From Marinobacter subterrani (GTDB lineage: Bacteria; Pseudomonadota; Gammaproteobacteria; Pseudomonadales; Oleiphilaceae), in the NCBI RefSeq assembly GCF_001045555.1, contig NZ_LFBU01000001.1, positions 62,001 through 126,000 on the forward strand: a stretch of 64,000 bases of DNA, in the 5' to 3' direction. This document shows positions 42,583 through 51,719 of the stretch, piece by piece. Every line of letters begins with the position of its first letter. The stretch's first letter is position 1. The notes under the pieces were generated by a model, which worked only from the letters and a program-made list of their open reading frames with translations, did not search any database and had not been told where the DNA came from. A program made the translations under genes and the position numbers.

Positions 42583-44787
42583 ATGGCTCTGAATCGACGG
42601 AATTTTCTCAAAGTCAGCGCTGGCGCCTCCGGCAGCCTGGTGGTTTCCCTGGCGCTGCCGGGATGTTCCGGAATCCAGACCGGCTATAAGCCGGAATCCG
42701 GTGAATGGCGCCCGGATGCCTGGCTGGAACTGACCGAAACCGATGACGTGTTTTTTACCCTGGCACGCGTTGAAATGGGGCAGGGAACCTATACTGGCCT
42801 GACCACCCTGATTGCCGAAGAGCTGGAAGTAGCGCCGGAGCGAATCACCCCTCGTTTCGCACCGGTTGCGGATGAATACCGTAACCCCCTGTATAAACTG
42901 CAGCTCACCGGCGGCAGCACCAGCATGGCGACCAGTTGGGAGCCCCTGAGAATTGCCGGGGCGCAAGCCCGTCAGATGCTGGTAATGGCGGCTGCCCGGG
43001 TCTGGAAGGTGGATGCCGCAGAATGCAGCGCCAGTGAAGGCCGGGTGGTGCACCCCAACGGCATGGATTCCATGGCTTACGGCAAGCTGGTAAAGCTGGC
43101 TGCAAAAGAGGTGGTGCGCGGAGACATTGCCCTCAAACCCCGCCATGAATGGAAGTACATTGGCAAAAACCGGGGCAAGCTGGATGCCAGGGCCAAATCT
43201 ACCGGCACGGCGGTGTATGGCATAGACATGGAATTGCCAGACATGGTCTACGGCGTGATCGCCAGGCCGTCCAGGCACGGGGGCCGTGTGCTTGGTTTTA
43301 ATGGTGATGAAGTCCGGTCGATGACCGGAGTGCTTGACGTATTCGAAACCGACCGGGGTGTCGCGGTGGTTGCCGATAAATACTGGCGTGCCCGCAAGGC
43401 CCAGGAAGCATTGACGGTCGACTGGGATTTTTCCGGGGCGCTTTCGGTATCCACGGATGATGTCTTTGCATCGTATCGCGCTGCAGCCGATGACAACCCG
43501 GGTGAGTCAGAGCGCAGCGAAGGCAGCTTCGACGGCGTGCTGGAAGGAGCGGACCGGGTGCTGGAAGCTGAATATGCTCAGCCCTATCTCGCCCACGCCA
43601 CCCTGGAGCCAATGAATGCCACCGCCTGGTATCGGGATGATCACATGGAGGTCTGGGCACCGACCCAGGCGCCGGATCTTGGTCGCATCGCGGTTGCCAG
43701 GGCGACTGACCTGGGGCCGGAGGATGTCACGATTCACACCACCTTCCTGGGAGGTGGATTTGGCCGCCGGCTGACGCAGGATTACATTGAAGAAGCGGCC
43801 GCCCTGGCGTATCGGGTCAGGCGACCGGTCAAAGTAATCTGGTCCCGGGAAGAAGATACCCGACATGACCTCTATCGCCCGGCCATGCTGCACCGGATGA
43901 AGGCGAGCCTTTCCGGCGGTGAGCTGACCGGCTGGCACCACCAGATCGTCGGCCCCCAGATTCTCGGCTGGTTCGTGCGTAACGCCGCGCCAGCCCAGTT
44001 CCCCTGGGCGCCGAAATTCATGTACGACACCCTGGGCAAGGTGGGCCTGATGGCGGAGGGCATTGCCACGCCCAAGGATATGTCCGCCATTGAAGGGGCC
44101 ATTGAGTACCCCTATCAGGTGGACAACATCGATATCCGCCACACCCACACGGATCCCGGCGTACCCATCACCTGGTGGCGATCGGTGGGCTATTCCCATA
44201 ATGGCTTTGCTGTGGAAACCTTCATGGATGAACTCGCCCATGAATCCGGAGAGGATCCCTACCGGTTTCGGCGCCGGCTGCTGGCGTCCGAGCCAAGGTA
44301 CCTTGCGGTGCTCGACCGTGCTGCACGCCTGGCCGACTGGGCGGAGCCCGCGCCGCAGGGCCGGGCCAGGGGAATTGCCCTGATGCGGAGCTTCGGGACC
44401 TATGTGGCGCAGGTTGTCGAGGCCGGAGTCGAGAACGGAGCGATCCGGGTCTACAAGGTGGCCTGTGCCGTGGACTGCGGCCAGGTCGTAAACCCCCGCA
44501 TTGTGGAAGACCAGATCGAAGGCGGCATCCTGTTTGGCCTGACCGCCGCGCTCTATGGTGAAATCACCCTGACAAATGGCGAAGCGCAGCAAAGCAATTT
44601 CCATGATTACCGGTTAATGCGCCAGTACGAGCGCCCGGAGGTGGTGGTGGATATTTTGGACAGCGCCGAAGCGCCAACCGGTGTCGGCGAGCCGGGCGTG
44701 CCGCCGGTGATTCCGGCCCTGGGCAACGCCCTGTTTGCCCTGACCGGTAAACGCCAGCGCCGTCTGCCACTGAAAGCGGAGGGCTGA
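42583..44787 (+). CDS. Molybdopterin-binding large subunit, IorB-type (xanthine dehydrogenase family)
   Basis: A 734-residue molybdenum hydroxylase subunit. The N-terminus is a Tat signal (NRRNFLKVSAG) leading to a hydrophobic stretch that ends in ALPGCSG, so Cys28 could even be lipidated. Molybdopterin-contacting segments such as TFLGGGFGRR and the catalytic glutamate in GVGEPGVPP (Glu703) are present. There is no FAD subunit gene nearby, so electrons likely pass to a quinone or cytochrome. The substrate (aldehyde or N-heterocycle) cannot be assigned. AGGAGG precedes the ATG at 42583. Confidence 0.9.
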   Translation: MALNRRNFLKVSAGASGSLVVSLALPGCSGIQTGYKPESGEWRPDAWLELTETDDVFFTLARVEMGQGTYTGLTTLIAEELEVAPERITPRFAPVADEYRNPLYKLQLTGGSTSMATSWEPLRIAGAQARQMLVMAAARVWKVDAAECSASEGRVVHPNGMDSMAYGKLVKLAAKEVVRGDIALKPRHEWKYIGKNRGKLDARAKSTGTAVYGIDMELPDMVYGVIARPSRHGGRVLGFNGDEVRSMTGVLDVFETDRGVAVVADKYWRARKAQEALTVDWDFSGALSVSTDDVFASYRAAADDNPGESERSEGSFDGVLEGADRVLEAEYAQPYLAHATLEPMNATAWYRDDHMEVWAPTQAPDLGRIAVARATDLGPEDVTIHTTFLGGGFGRRLTQDYIEEAAALAYRVRRPVKVIWSREEDTRHDLYRPAMLHRMKASLSGGELTGWHHQIVGPQILGWFVRNAAPAQFPWAPKFMYDTLGKVGLMAEGIATPKDMSAIEGAIEYPYQVDNIDIRHTHTDPGVPITWWRSVGYSHNGFAVETFMDELAHESGEDPYRFRRRLLASEPRYLAVLDRAARLADWAEPAPQGRARGIALMRSFGTYVAQVVEAGVENGAIRVYKVACAVDCGQVVNPRIVEDQIEGGILFGLTAALYGEITLTNGEAQQSNFHDYRLMRQYERPEVVVDILDSAEAPTGVGEPGVPPVIPALGNALFALTGKRQRRLPLKAEG

Positions 44788-44788
44788 T

Positions 44789-45778
44789 ATGGATGCTTCC
44801 CGATCCTCGCTGGCCGCTGGCCATCAGTCCGTGATTCGCGACATCGCGAACTGGCTGGAACAGGGCCAGAACGCCTGGTTGTGCACCATTGTGGAAACCT
44901 GGGGTTCGTCACCGCGCCCCGTGGGTTCCTGGCTGGCCATTGGTGAATCCGGCCAGTGGAGCGGTTCGGTGTCTGGTGGGTGTCTGGAAGAAGATCTGCT
45001 CAGACGCACGGCCGACAAGGGGCCGGAGCATCCTGTACTGATTGATTACGGCATTTCCGACGACGACCGCGATCAGTTCCAGTTGCCCTGTGGTGGCCGC
45101 ATCCGCCTGCTTGTCGAGCCGCTTCACAGTGCGGCTGGAAAAGACCATGTCCGTGCCTTGGCGGAGGCGTTGACCAGTCGCGAACCGGTTATCCGGCGGG
45201 TGCCGCTGCAGGGTGAGGCGACACTTGAGTTTCGGCAATCCAGGGATCGTTCGTCTGTAACATTTGACGGTGAGCTGATGGTGCACTCGCTGCAACCAGA
45301 GTGCCGGCTGCTGCTGATTGGCTCTGGCGAGGTGGCCCGTTACGTCACCGAGTTCGCCACAGCGGCGGATTTTTCCGTGACCCTCTGTGAACCCCGGGAA
45401 GCCTTTGCCGACGGCTGGGGATACCGGCATATTCCGCTGGACCGGCGCTTGCCTGATGACCTGATAGCCGAAGACTTCAACGACGAGTTTTCCGGCATTC
45501 TTGCCCTGGCCCACGACCCACGTATCGACGACATGGGGTTACTGGCGGCGCTGCACTCGAAAGCGTTTTACATTGGTGCGATGGGGTCCCGGAGAACTTC
45601 GGAGGCCAGGCGCGAACGACTGGCGTCCCTGGGCATCGAAGCCCGGGTTCTTGAGCGTTTGCGGGCCCCCATTGGCGTCGATATTCCCAGCAAGACACCC
45701 GCAGAAATTGCCATATCGGTGGTCGCCGATCTGATTGCCGTACGACACCATTTGCGGGCCGCCCCTGCACCCCTATAA
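44789..45778 (+). CDS. XdhC-family molybdenum cofactor insertion protein
   Basis: A 329-residue accessory protein that loads, and in relatives sulfurates, the molybdenum cofactor for xanthine-dehydrogenase-family enzymes. The N-terminal XdhC motif (ETWGSSPRPVGSWLAI, then GSVSGGCLEEDLL) and the C-terminal Rossmann domain (LLLIGSGEVARYV, then IGAMGSRRT) are clear. GGAGG lies before the ATG, one base after the IorB-type stop, so the three genes form an operon. Its stop overlaps a possible ATG of mtnB (TAATG), placing the methionine salvage genes in the same transcript. Confidence 0.88.
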   Translation: MDASRSSLAAGHQSVIRDIANWLEQGQNAWLCTIVETWGSSPRPVGSWLAIGESGQWSGSVSGGCLEEDLLRRTADKGPEHPVLIDYGISDDDRDQFQLPCGGRIRLLVEPLHSAAGKDHVRALAEALTSREPVIRRVPLQGEATLEFRQSRDRSSVTFDGELMVHSLQPECRLLLIGSGEVARYVTEFATAADFSVTLCEPREAFADGWGYRHIPLDRRLPDDLIAEDFNDEFSGILALAHDPRIDDMGLLAALHSKAFYIGAMGSRRTSEARRERLASLGIEARVLERLRAPIGVDIPSKTPAEIAISVVADLIAVRHHLRAAPAPL

Positions 45779-45828
45779 TGTCGGCAATTGAGCCCGTCGA
45801 AGGCACCCACAACCCCGGGAGAGAAGCC

Positions 45829-46455
45829 GTGTTTGATGTAACCCGATACGCCGTGGCCGCCGAGGCGATTGTTGAAGCCGGGCGCTTTCTGTACCAGCAA
45901 GGCTGGTCGCCGGCGACCAGCAGCAATTACTCGGCGCGCATAGACGGGGAGCACATTGCCATCACCGTGTCGGGTCGCCATAAGGGGCAACTCGGTGCGG
46001 GCGATGTCATGGTGGTGGATCTGGCGGGCCGGGCGGTGCAGAGTGCCTGCCGGTCGTCGGCGGAAACCCGGTTGCACACCATATTGTATGAGGTTTTTCC
46101 CGATGTTGGCGCGGTGCTGCATACCCATTCGGTCAAGGCAACCGTGTTGAGCCGGCTGCTGACCCCGGGCCAGCCACTGGAACTGGAAGGCTATGAACTC
46201 CAGAAAGCCTTTGCCGGCGTTGAAACCCATGAGTCGGTGTTGACCGTTCCGGTTTTCGACAATACCCAGGATATAGGTGCTCTGGCGCAGCAGACCCGGG
46301 ACTGGTTTCGCGCCCATCCGGAACAGCCCGGTTACCTGATTCGCGGCCACGGTCTCTACACCTGGGGAAAGACCATGGCCGACTGTCTGCGCCATGTTGA
46401 GGCCTTTGAATTCCTGTTTGAATGTGAGCTTGAAACCATGAGGGTTCGACCATGA
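45829..46455 (+). CDS. mtnB: Methylthioribulose-1-phosphate dehydratase MtnB
   Basis: Class II aldolase-like zinc enzyme dehydrating 5-methylthioribulose-1-phosphate in methionine salvage. The signature QGWSPATSSNYSAR, the zinc-binding HTH (VLHTHSVKATVLSR) and the later histidine (LIRGHGLYTWG) are present. The GTG at 45829 (208 residues) follows a GGAG and matches the usual length of about 205. An ATG at 45778, overlapping the XdhC stop, would add 17 residues and is the alternative start. The mtnB-mtnD-mtnC order equals Pseudomonas aeruginosa PA1683-PA1685. Confidence 0.93.
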   Translation: MFDVTRYAVAAEAIVEAGRFLYQQGWSPATSSNYSARIDGEHIAITVSGRHKGQLGAGDVMVVDLAGRAVQSACRSSAETRLHTILYEVFPDVGAVLHTHSVKATVLSRLLTPGQPLELEGYELQKAFAGVETHESVLTVPVFDNTQDIGALAQQTRDWFRAHPEQPGYLIRGHGLYTWGKTMADCLRHVEAFEFLFECELETMRVRP

Positions 46456-47012
46456 CTACCTTGAGTATCTTTGATCAGAGCCAGCCCGAGACCGCCCGCA
46501 CGGTCACCGAAAATCCGTCCGAAATCCGGGAACTGCTGGCCGGCAAGGGCATTCGCTTCGAGCAATGGCACACCCGGGATCTTCCGGCAGACGCCTCCCA
46601 GGACCAGATCCTGGAAGCCTATAGCAATGAGGTGGCAAAACTGAAAGCGGAGTGCGGCTTCCAGACTGCCGATGTGATCAGCCTGAACCCGGATAACCCC
46701 CAGAAAGAGGCGTTGCGGAAAAAATTCCTGGATGAGCACACACACAGTGAGGATGAGGTGCGTTTCTTTGTCCGGGGGCAGGGCCTGTTCTATCTGCATT
46801 TCGGCAACGAGGTGTTTGCCGTGCTGTGCCAGAAGAACGACCTGATCAGCGTGCCGGATGGCACACGGCACTGGTTTGATATGGGGCCGGAGCCGGAATT
46901 CACCTGTATTCGCCTGTTCTCCAATCCTGAGGGCTGGGTTGCCGAGTTCACCGGCGAGGACATTGCTACACGGTTGCCGCGCTATGAGGCACTGGCAGGA
47001 GCATCGGGATGA
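46452..47012 (+). CDS. mtnD: Acireductone dioxygenase MtnD
   Basis: Cupin metalloenzyme of 186 residues converting acireductone to 2-keto-4-methylthiobutyrate and formate when iron is bound, or to methylthiopropionate, formate and CO with nickel. The four metal ligands are visible: His96, His98 and Glu102 in EHTHSEDE, and His140 in DGTRHWFD. ATGA overlaps join it to mtnB upstream and to mtnC downstream, so the three are tightly coupled. Confidence 0.96.
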   Translation: MTTLSIFDQSQPETARTVTENPSEIRELLAGKGIRFEQWHTRDLPADASQDQILEAYSNEVAKLKAECGFQTADVISLNPDNPQKEALRKKFLDEHTHSEDEVRFFVRGQGLFYLHFGNEVFAVLCQKNDLISVPDGTRHWFDMGPEPEFTCIRLFSNPEGWVAEFTGEDIATRLPRYEALAGASG

Positions 47013-47701
47013 TCCGGGTGGTCCTCACGGACATCGAGGGCACCACCAGTTCCATCTCCTTTGTCCACGATGTCCTGTTTCCCTACGCCAGCGAGCACCT
47101 GGCCGACTTTGTTCGTGCCCGGCACCAGGATGATCCGGCGGTGGCCGAGCAGCTTGATGCGGTGGCGGAGAAATCCGGATTGGCCCGTGGGAATGTGGAG
47201 GGGCTGATCGAGGTTCTCCAGGGCTGGATCCGCGAGGACCGCAAGGAAACCTCGCTCAAGGCTTTGCAGGGGATGATCTGGGAGCAGGGTTACCAGAACG
47301 GGGAGTTGAAAGGACATATCTATAGCGATGCCGCCGATTATCTCCAGCGTTGGCATGATCGGGGCCTGCGCCTGTTCGTATATTCCTCCGGGTCGGTCAA
47401 GGCCCAGAAACTGATCTTTGGTTTTACCACGGAGGGTGATTTCACGCCGTTTTTCTCCGGCTATTTCGACACCCGGATCGGTGCCAAGAAGGAGGCTGGC
47501 GCCTACCGAAACATTCTGGCGGAGCTCGGTGTTGAAGCCAATACCGTGCTTTTTCTGTCGGACGTTGAAGCTGAGCTGGCGGCGGCCGAATCGGCAGGCA
47601 TGCAAACTGCCTGGCTGGTCCGGGAGGGCGACCTGCCCGAAACCGAACGCTTCGTGGCCCGTGATTTCGCGGAGGTCGATCGCCTGCTGCAACAGCGGTA
47701 G
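47009..47701 (+). CDS. mtnC: Enolase-phosphatase E1 MtnC
   Basis: HAD-family bifunctional enzyme, 230 residues, enolising and dephosphorylating diketo-methylthiopentyl-1-phosphate to acireductone. The HAD motif I is the atypical LTDIEGTTSSISF (Asp8, Glu10) characteristic of MtnC. Motif II is VYSSGSVKAQKL, and the later SDVEAELAAA holds the Mg-binding aspartate. It overlaps mtnD by four bases and is the last gene of the salvage operon. Confidence 0.96.
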   Translation: MIRVVLTDIEGTTSSISFVHDVLFPYASEHLADFVRARHQDDPAVAEQLDAVAEKSGLARGNVEGLIEVLQGWIREDRKETSLKALQGMIWEQGYQNGELKGHIYSDAADYLQRWHDRGLRLFVYSSGSVKAQKLIFGFTTEGDFTPFFSGYFDTRIGAKKEAGAYRNILAELGVEANTVLFLSDVEAELAAAESAGMQTAWLVREGDLPETERFVARDFAEVDRLLQQR

Positions 47702-47739
47702 CCCCGCGCCCCCGATTAACTTCACTGCAGGAGGGAACG

Positions 47740-48795
47740 ATGGCGGCAACCGGACTGTTCAGGCTCGTCATTCCGGTTCTGGTTTTGCTTCTTGCAGGCT
47801 GTAATCCGTTCTCCGATGCCCGCCCGATGATGGATGAATACGTCGAGCGGGTGGCCAGGGTTCTCGAAGTCGATCCTGAGCTTTCCGTCATCGTGCCGGC
47901 CAACCAGCTTCCCCGCCGCCGCGACCGGGTGCTGGCCATGCCCGATCTGGATATGGGCATTCTCGATTTTTTCTCCCTCTATGGCTGTGAACTGCAGTAC
48001 GTTGTCGGCGAGAAGAACTCGGTCATGGGCCGGGTCATGCAGCCCCTGAATCGCCTCCGCTATGAGATCCGGTTTATCCAGACTGCCCGTGAGTGTCTCC
48101 CGTCAGTGAAAGACGAAGGCCTGGCGAAGGAGCTGGGCAAGGCTGTTGAGAGCAAGCTTGAGTCCTTGCCTGTTGCTGTCTGGAACGCCACCTGGGGCGT
48201 GAGAGAAATCGAGGAACTGTTTACCCTGGCCAAGGGCTATTACCCCGTTGCACCAAAAGGCAACCCGGTCTCTGATCTGGCCATCGATATTGTCAGGCTC
48301 AATGGCACGGTAGCCAGGCTGCTCTCGGGTGACTTGTCGGTGTCGCTGGATTTTGCGGGAGAGGTTCACCAACGCTGGTTGGCTGAACACCGTGCAGGCC
48401 AGCTCATCAATAGCGCACTGTTGCTGGCGGCCAGGCTGAACGATGCCACCGCCTTGCTGAAACAGCGCATCGACGGCCGGCCTCTGTGCCTGAATGGTAA
48501 GCCGAATAATCAATCCGATATCGTGGAGAGTATGTTTTTCAGCGTGTACATCGCTAAGGTACAGCCGTATATGAGCGAGGTTGCCCGAGCCCGGGCCGAA
48601 CTGATCGTGCCGTTCGAACGGTTGGCAAAGATGCAGGTGGATGTCATGCCCGACCGTTTCCGCGCGTGGTATCAGCGTTACCTGTCGCAGGACTCTCATG
48701 CCAGCCTTTGGCGGGAGCTGGACCAGGCGATGATGAACCACACCAGGGCCTGGCAGGTGTTGCTGGAGCAGTGTGGTTTGCGCCCTGGCGCCTGA
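47740..48795 (+). CDS. DUF3080 lipoprotein
   Basis: A 351-residue predicted lipoprotein with signal peptide and lipobox LLLAGC (Cys21) and a long helical mature part. The segment LPRRRDRVLAMPDLDMGILDF is typical of the DUF3080 family; the function is unknown. A good AGGAGG precedes the ATG at 47740, 38 bases after mtnC. It may be cotranscribed with the salvage operon but has no obvious metabolic link. It converges on the GspE-like gene with only six bases between stops. Confidence 0.8.
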   Translation: MAATGLFRLVIPVLVLLLAGCNPFSDARPMMDEYVERVARVLEVDPELSVIVPANQLPRRRDRVLAMPDLDMGILDFFSLYGCELQYVVGEKNSVMGRVMQPLNRLRYEIRFIQTARECLPSVKDEGLAKELGKAVESKLESLPVAVWNATWGVREIEELFTLAKGYYPVAPKGNPVSDLAIDIVRLNGTVARLLSGDLSVSLDFAGEVHQRWLAEHRAGQLINSALLLAARLNDATALLKQRIDGRPLCLNGKPNNQSDIVESMFFSVYIAKVQPYMSEVARARAELIVPFERLAKMQVDVMPDRFRAWYQRYLSQDSHASLWRELDQAMMNHTRAWQVLLEQCGLRPGA

Positions 48796-48801
48796 ACGCG
48801 A

Positions 48802-50619
48802 TCAGCGCTGGCTTTCGGGTGTGACCCGAAGAATTTCCTCAACCGTTGTCAGGCCGGCAGCCACCTTCTGGGCACCACTCAGGCGCAGGGATTTCATGCC
48901 TTCCTTGTAGGCGTCCAGCCGGAGCTGTTCCAGTTCGCACTGATCCGTTATCTGGCGCAACAGTGGCCCTGAAAGCGCCATGATTTCATAAACCCCGGCC
49001 CGGCCCAGGTAACCGGTGTTGCGGCATTCCAGACAGCCCACGGGCTGGTAGAACTGTTTCGGAACCGGCGCCTTCCAGGGTCGGGTCAGGGTCTGCCAGG
49101 CCTGTTCATCGGCAGGGCCGGGGGCCTTGCAGTGTGGGCACAGGGTTCGGGCAAGCCGTTGCGCCATCACCCCCAGCACCGTGGCCCGGATCAGATACGG
49201 GGGAATGCCCAGCTCCATCAGCCGGGTAATGGCGCTGGGCGCATCGTTGGTATGCAGGGTGGAGAGCACCAGATGGCCGGTTAGCGCCGCCTGCACTGCC
49301 ATTTCCGCGGTTTCCAGATCACGGATTTCGCCGATCATGATGATGTCCGGGTCCTGCCGCAGCAGGGCGCGCACACCGGCGGCGAAGGTGAGCTCAATAT
49401 TGGTCTGCACCTGCATCTGGTTGAACGCCGGTTCCACCATCTCGATGGGATCTTCAATGGTGCAGACATTCAGCTCCGGGGAGGCTATCTGTTTCAGGGT
49501 TGAGTACAGGGTGGTGGTCTTGCCTGAGCCGGTCGGCCCGGTCACCAGTACAATGCCGTGTGGCCGGGAGGTAATCTCCTGCCAGCGCTGGCGGTCTTCC
49601 CGGCCAAACCCCAACTGCTCGTAGGATTTCAGCAGCACGTCTGGATCAAAAATCCGCATGACCATTTTTTCGCCGAAGGCGGTCGGCATGGTGGCCAGGC
49701 GAAGTTCAACCTCGCGATTGTCGGGCTTGCGGGTCTTGATCCGGCCATCCTGGGGCCGGCGCTTCTCGGCCACGTTCAGGCGTCCGAGAATCTTCAGGCG
49801 GCTGGTGACCGCTACCCCGACATGTTCCGGGAATTCATAAACGTTGTGGAGCACACCGTCGATCCGGAAACGGACCTGGGTGGCCGAGCGCCGGGGTTCA
49901 ATATGAATGTCGGAGGCGCGCTGGTCGAACGCGTATTGCAGCAGCCAGTCAACGATCTTGACCACGTGCTGGTCGTTGGCGTCCGGGTGTTCGCTGGCGC
50001 CGAGATCCAGCAGCTGTTCGAAGTTCTGGTGGCCAGCTACCCCCGGGGCCTGGCCACCGCTGGCCTTGTTGACCGAATTGGCGAGCTGGTAGAACTCCAC
50101 CGTGTAGCGGCGTATATCCTCGGGATTGGCCACCACTCGCCGGATGTCCTTGCGAACCGCCTGCTGCAGGTTCTGCACCCAGTCACTCTTGAACGGCTCC
50201 GCGCTGGCGACCAGAACTTCCTCCCGGCCAATCTCCACGGCGAGGATGCCATGGCGCTGGGCGAAGGCGTAGGACATCACCCGGGCGATGGCCGGGGTAT
50301 CAATCTTCAGCGGATCGATGTGGTAGTAGGTTTGCCCCGCCCAGCCGGCCAGCCACTCGGTAAGCCGGTCCAGATCCAGAGTGCGGCCGCTCTGTTCGCT
50401 GGTCAGGGAGGCAATGGCAACCAGTTCAAGAGGGTGGCGCTTTCCGGCCTGGCCGTTGCTGGTTGCGGCGCCCAGGTTGGCCGATAAAATCCGCTCGGCA
50501 TCTTCCTGGCTGACTTCGCCGCTGGTCACCAGGGCGGTGCAAATATCCCGCAGCGTCAGGGTGCTTCGGTGCGGTGCGGGTGGCCGCTGTGCGATTCCGG
50601 AGGTATCGGTGTCAGCCAT
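48802..50619 (-). CDS. GspE/PilB-type secretion ATPase
   Basis: A 605-residue hexameric-type ATPase. Two N-terminal domains of the GspE_N kind (about 60-180) precede the ATPase core, with Walker A GPTGSGKT (361-368), Asp box TIEDPIEMVE, Walker B DIIMIGEIRD (from 425) and His box LSTLHTNDA. A four-cysteine zinc motif follows (Cys494, Cys497, Cys529, Cys532). No other type II secretion or type IV pilus gene is nearby, so it is an orphan of this family. It is the last gene of the arsC-wrbA-DUF2069 minus-strand run. Confidence 0.9.
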   Translation of the reverse strand: MADTDTSGIAQRPPAPHRSTLTLRDICTALVTSGEVSQEDAERILSANLGAATSNGQAGKRHPLELVAIASLTSEQSGRTLDLDRLTEWLAGWAGQTYYHIDPLKIDTPAIARVMSYAFAQRHGILAVEIGREEVLVASAEPFKSDWVQNLQQAVRKDIRRVVANPEDIRRYTVEFYQLANSVNKASGGQAPGVAGHQNFEQLLDLGASEHPDANDQHVVKIVDWLLQYAFDQRASDIHIEPRRSATQVRFRIDGVLHNVYEFPEHVGVAVTSRLKILGRLNVAEKRRPQDGRIKTRKPDNREVELRLATMPTAFGEKMVMRIFDPDVLLKSYEQLGFGREDRQRWQEITSRPHGIVLVTGPTGSGKTTTLYSTLKQIASPELNVCTIEDPIEMVEPAFNQMQVQTNIELTFAAGVRALLRQDPDIIMIGEIRDLETAEMAVQAALTGHLVLSTLHTNDAPSAITRLMELGIPPYLIRATVLGVMAQRLARTLCPHCKAPGPADEQAWQTLTRPWKAPVPKQFYQPVGCLECRNTGYLGRAGVYEIMALSGPLLRQITDQCELEQLRLDAYKEGMKSLRLSGAQKVAAGLTTVEEILRVTPESQR

Positions 50620-50652
50620 AGGCGGTCAGATCCAGGTGTTGATGAGTGTGTT

Positions 50653-51012
50653 TCAGTTCGCCACGGGCCGGTTCACTTTAAGGTGAATCATGGCAACAGT
50701 GAACAGCAGGAAGGTCAGTATCATCAAGATGACCGGCCCTGGGGCGCCTTCGCTGAGCCACGCCGAGACGACTGCCTGGGTAAAGTAGAAAATTACCACG
50801 AAAGCCAACCAGATATAGCCCCGGTTGTTGGCCCGGAAAACCGGCACCGCGAAGGCCAGCAGCGGAATCAGTTTGACCGACAGCATCAGTGCGATGGATA
50901 CCCCCTGGACAGGGGCGGGATAGAAGGTGGTTATCAGAAGTGTGGCCAGTACACCAATGTAAAGCGCAATGGTCGCCCGGGCAGTGTAACGGGCTTTTGG
51001 GTTGTTCAGCAT
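50653..51012 (-). CDS. DUF2069 inner-membrane protein
   Basis: A 119-residue protein with four hydrophobic helices matching DUF2069 (YPAPVQGVSIALMLSVKLIPLL, start of helix two, is typical). The function is unknown. It sits between wrbA and the ATPase gene; the arsC-wrbA-DUF2069 order is conserved in pseudomonads (PA0950-PA0948). The ATG has GGAAAC upstream. Confidence 0.88.
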   Translation of the reverse strand: MLNNPKARYTARATIALYIGVLATLLITTFYPAPVQGVSIALMLSVKLIPLLAFAVPVFRANNRGYIWLAFVVIFYFTQAVVSAWLSEGAPGPVILMILTFLLFTVAMIHLKVNRPVAN

Positions 51013-51071
51013 AGTGTGTTTCCGTAAACAGGGAAGTGTCAGGCAGCTTACGTTATGGGCCAGGGCCTGTA

Positions 51072-51677
51072 TCAGTTGGCCAGTTTCAGGGCGAGCCTTG
51101 CCAGCCTTTCACCAAACGCCTGGCACAGGGCTTTCTCATGGGCGCTCAGTGGCTGTTGCTCGCCGGTGCCGGACCAGTGGGTCGGGCCGTAAGGCGTGCC
51201 ACCGGTTTCGGTTTCGTTCAGGTTTTTCTCCGAGTAGGGCAGGCCACAAATCACCATGCCGTGATGGAGCAATGGCACCATCATGGTCATCAATGTGGCT
51301 TCCTGGCCACCGTGCAGACTGCCGGTGGACGTGAACGCACCGGCGGGCTTACCCTCCAGGGCACCGCTGAGCCAGAGATCCCCGGTGGTGTCCAGGAAAT
51401 GCTTCAGCGGCGCGGCCATGTTGCCGAAGCGGGTGGGGCTGCCGATGGCCAGACCTGCGCACTGGGCGAGATCGGCTTTGCTGGCGTAGGGAGCGCCGGA
51501 ATCCGGCACCGGGGGCAGCGAGGCGTCGGTGTCCGGTGAAACCGGAGGTACCGATCTCAGCCTGGCCTCGATGCCACTCACCCGCGCGACTCCCCGGCCG
51601 ATATGGCTGGCCAGCTCTGCAGTCTGCCCGTTACGGCTGTAAAAAAGTATGAGAATGTACGGCAGTTGCTCGGGCAT
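51072..51677 (-). CDS. wrbA: WrbA-family NAD(P)H:quinone oxidoreductase
   Basis: Flavodoxin-like enzyme of 201 residues that reduces quinones with two electrons and binds FMN. Visible features are the FMN phosphate loop (LFYSRNGQTAELA), the GSPTRFGNMAAPLKHFLD segment and the WrbA pattern GSLHGGQEATLMTMMVPLLHHGM. Start 51677 has AAGGA upstream. It lies 42 bases after arsC on the same strand. Confidence 0.94.
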   Translation of the reverse strand: MPEQLPYILILFYSRNGQTAELASHIGRGVARVSGIEARLRSVPPVSPDTDASLPPVPDSGAPYASKADLAQCAGLAIGSPTRFGNMAAPLKHFLDTTGDLWLSGALEGKPAGAFTSTGSLHGGQEATLMTMMVPLLHHGMVICGLPYSEKNLNETETGGTPYGPTHWSGTGEQQPLSAHEKALCQAFGERLARLALKLAN

Positions 51678-51719
51678 CGTCAGCGATCCTTTTGGTTCGG
51701 CTGTTGAAAACGGTCTGGC

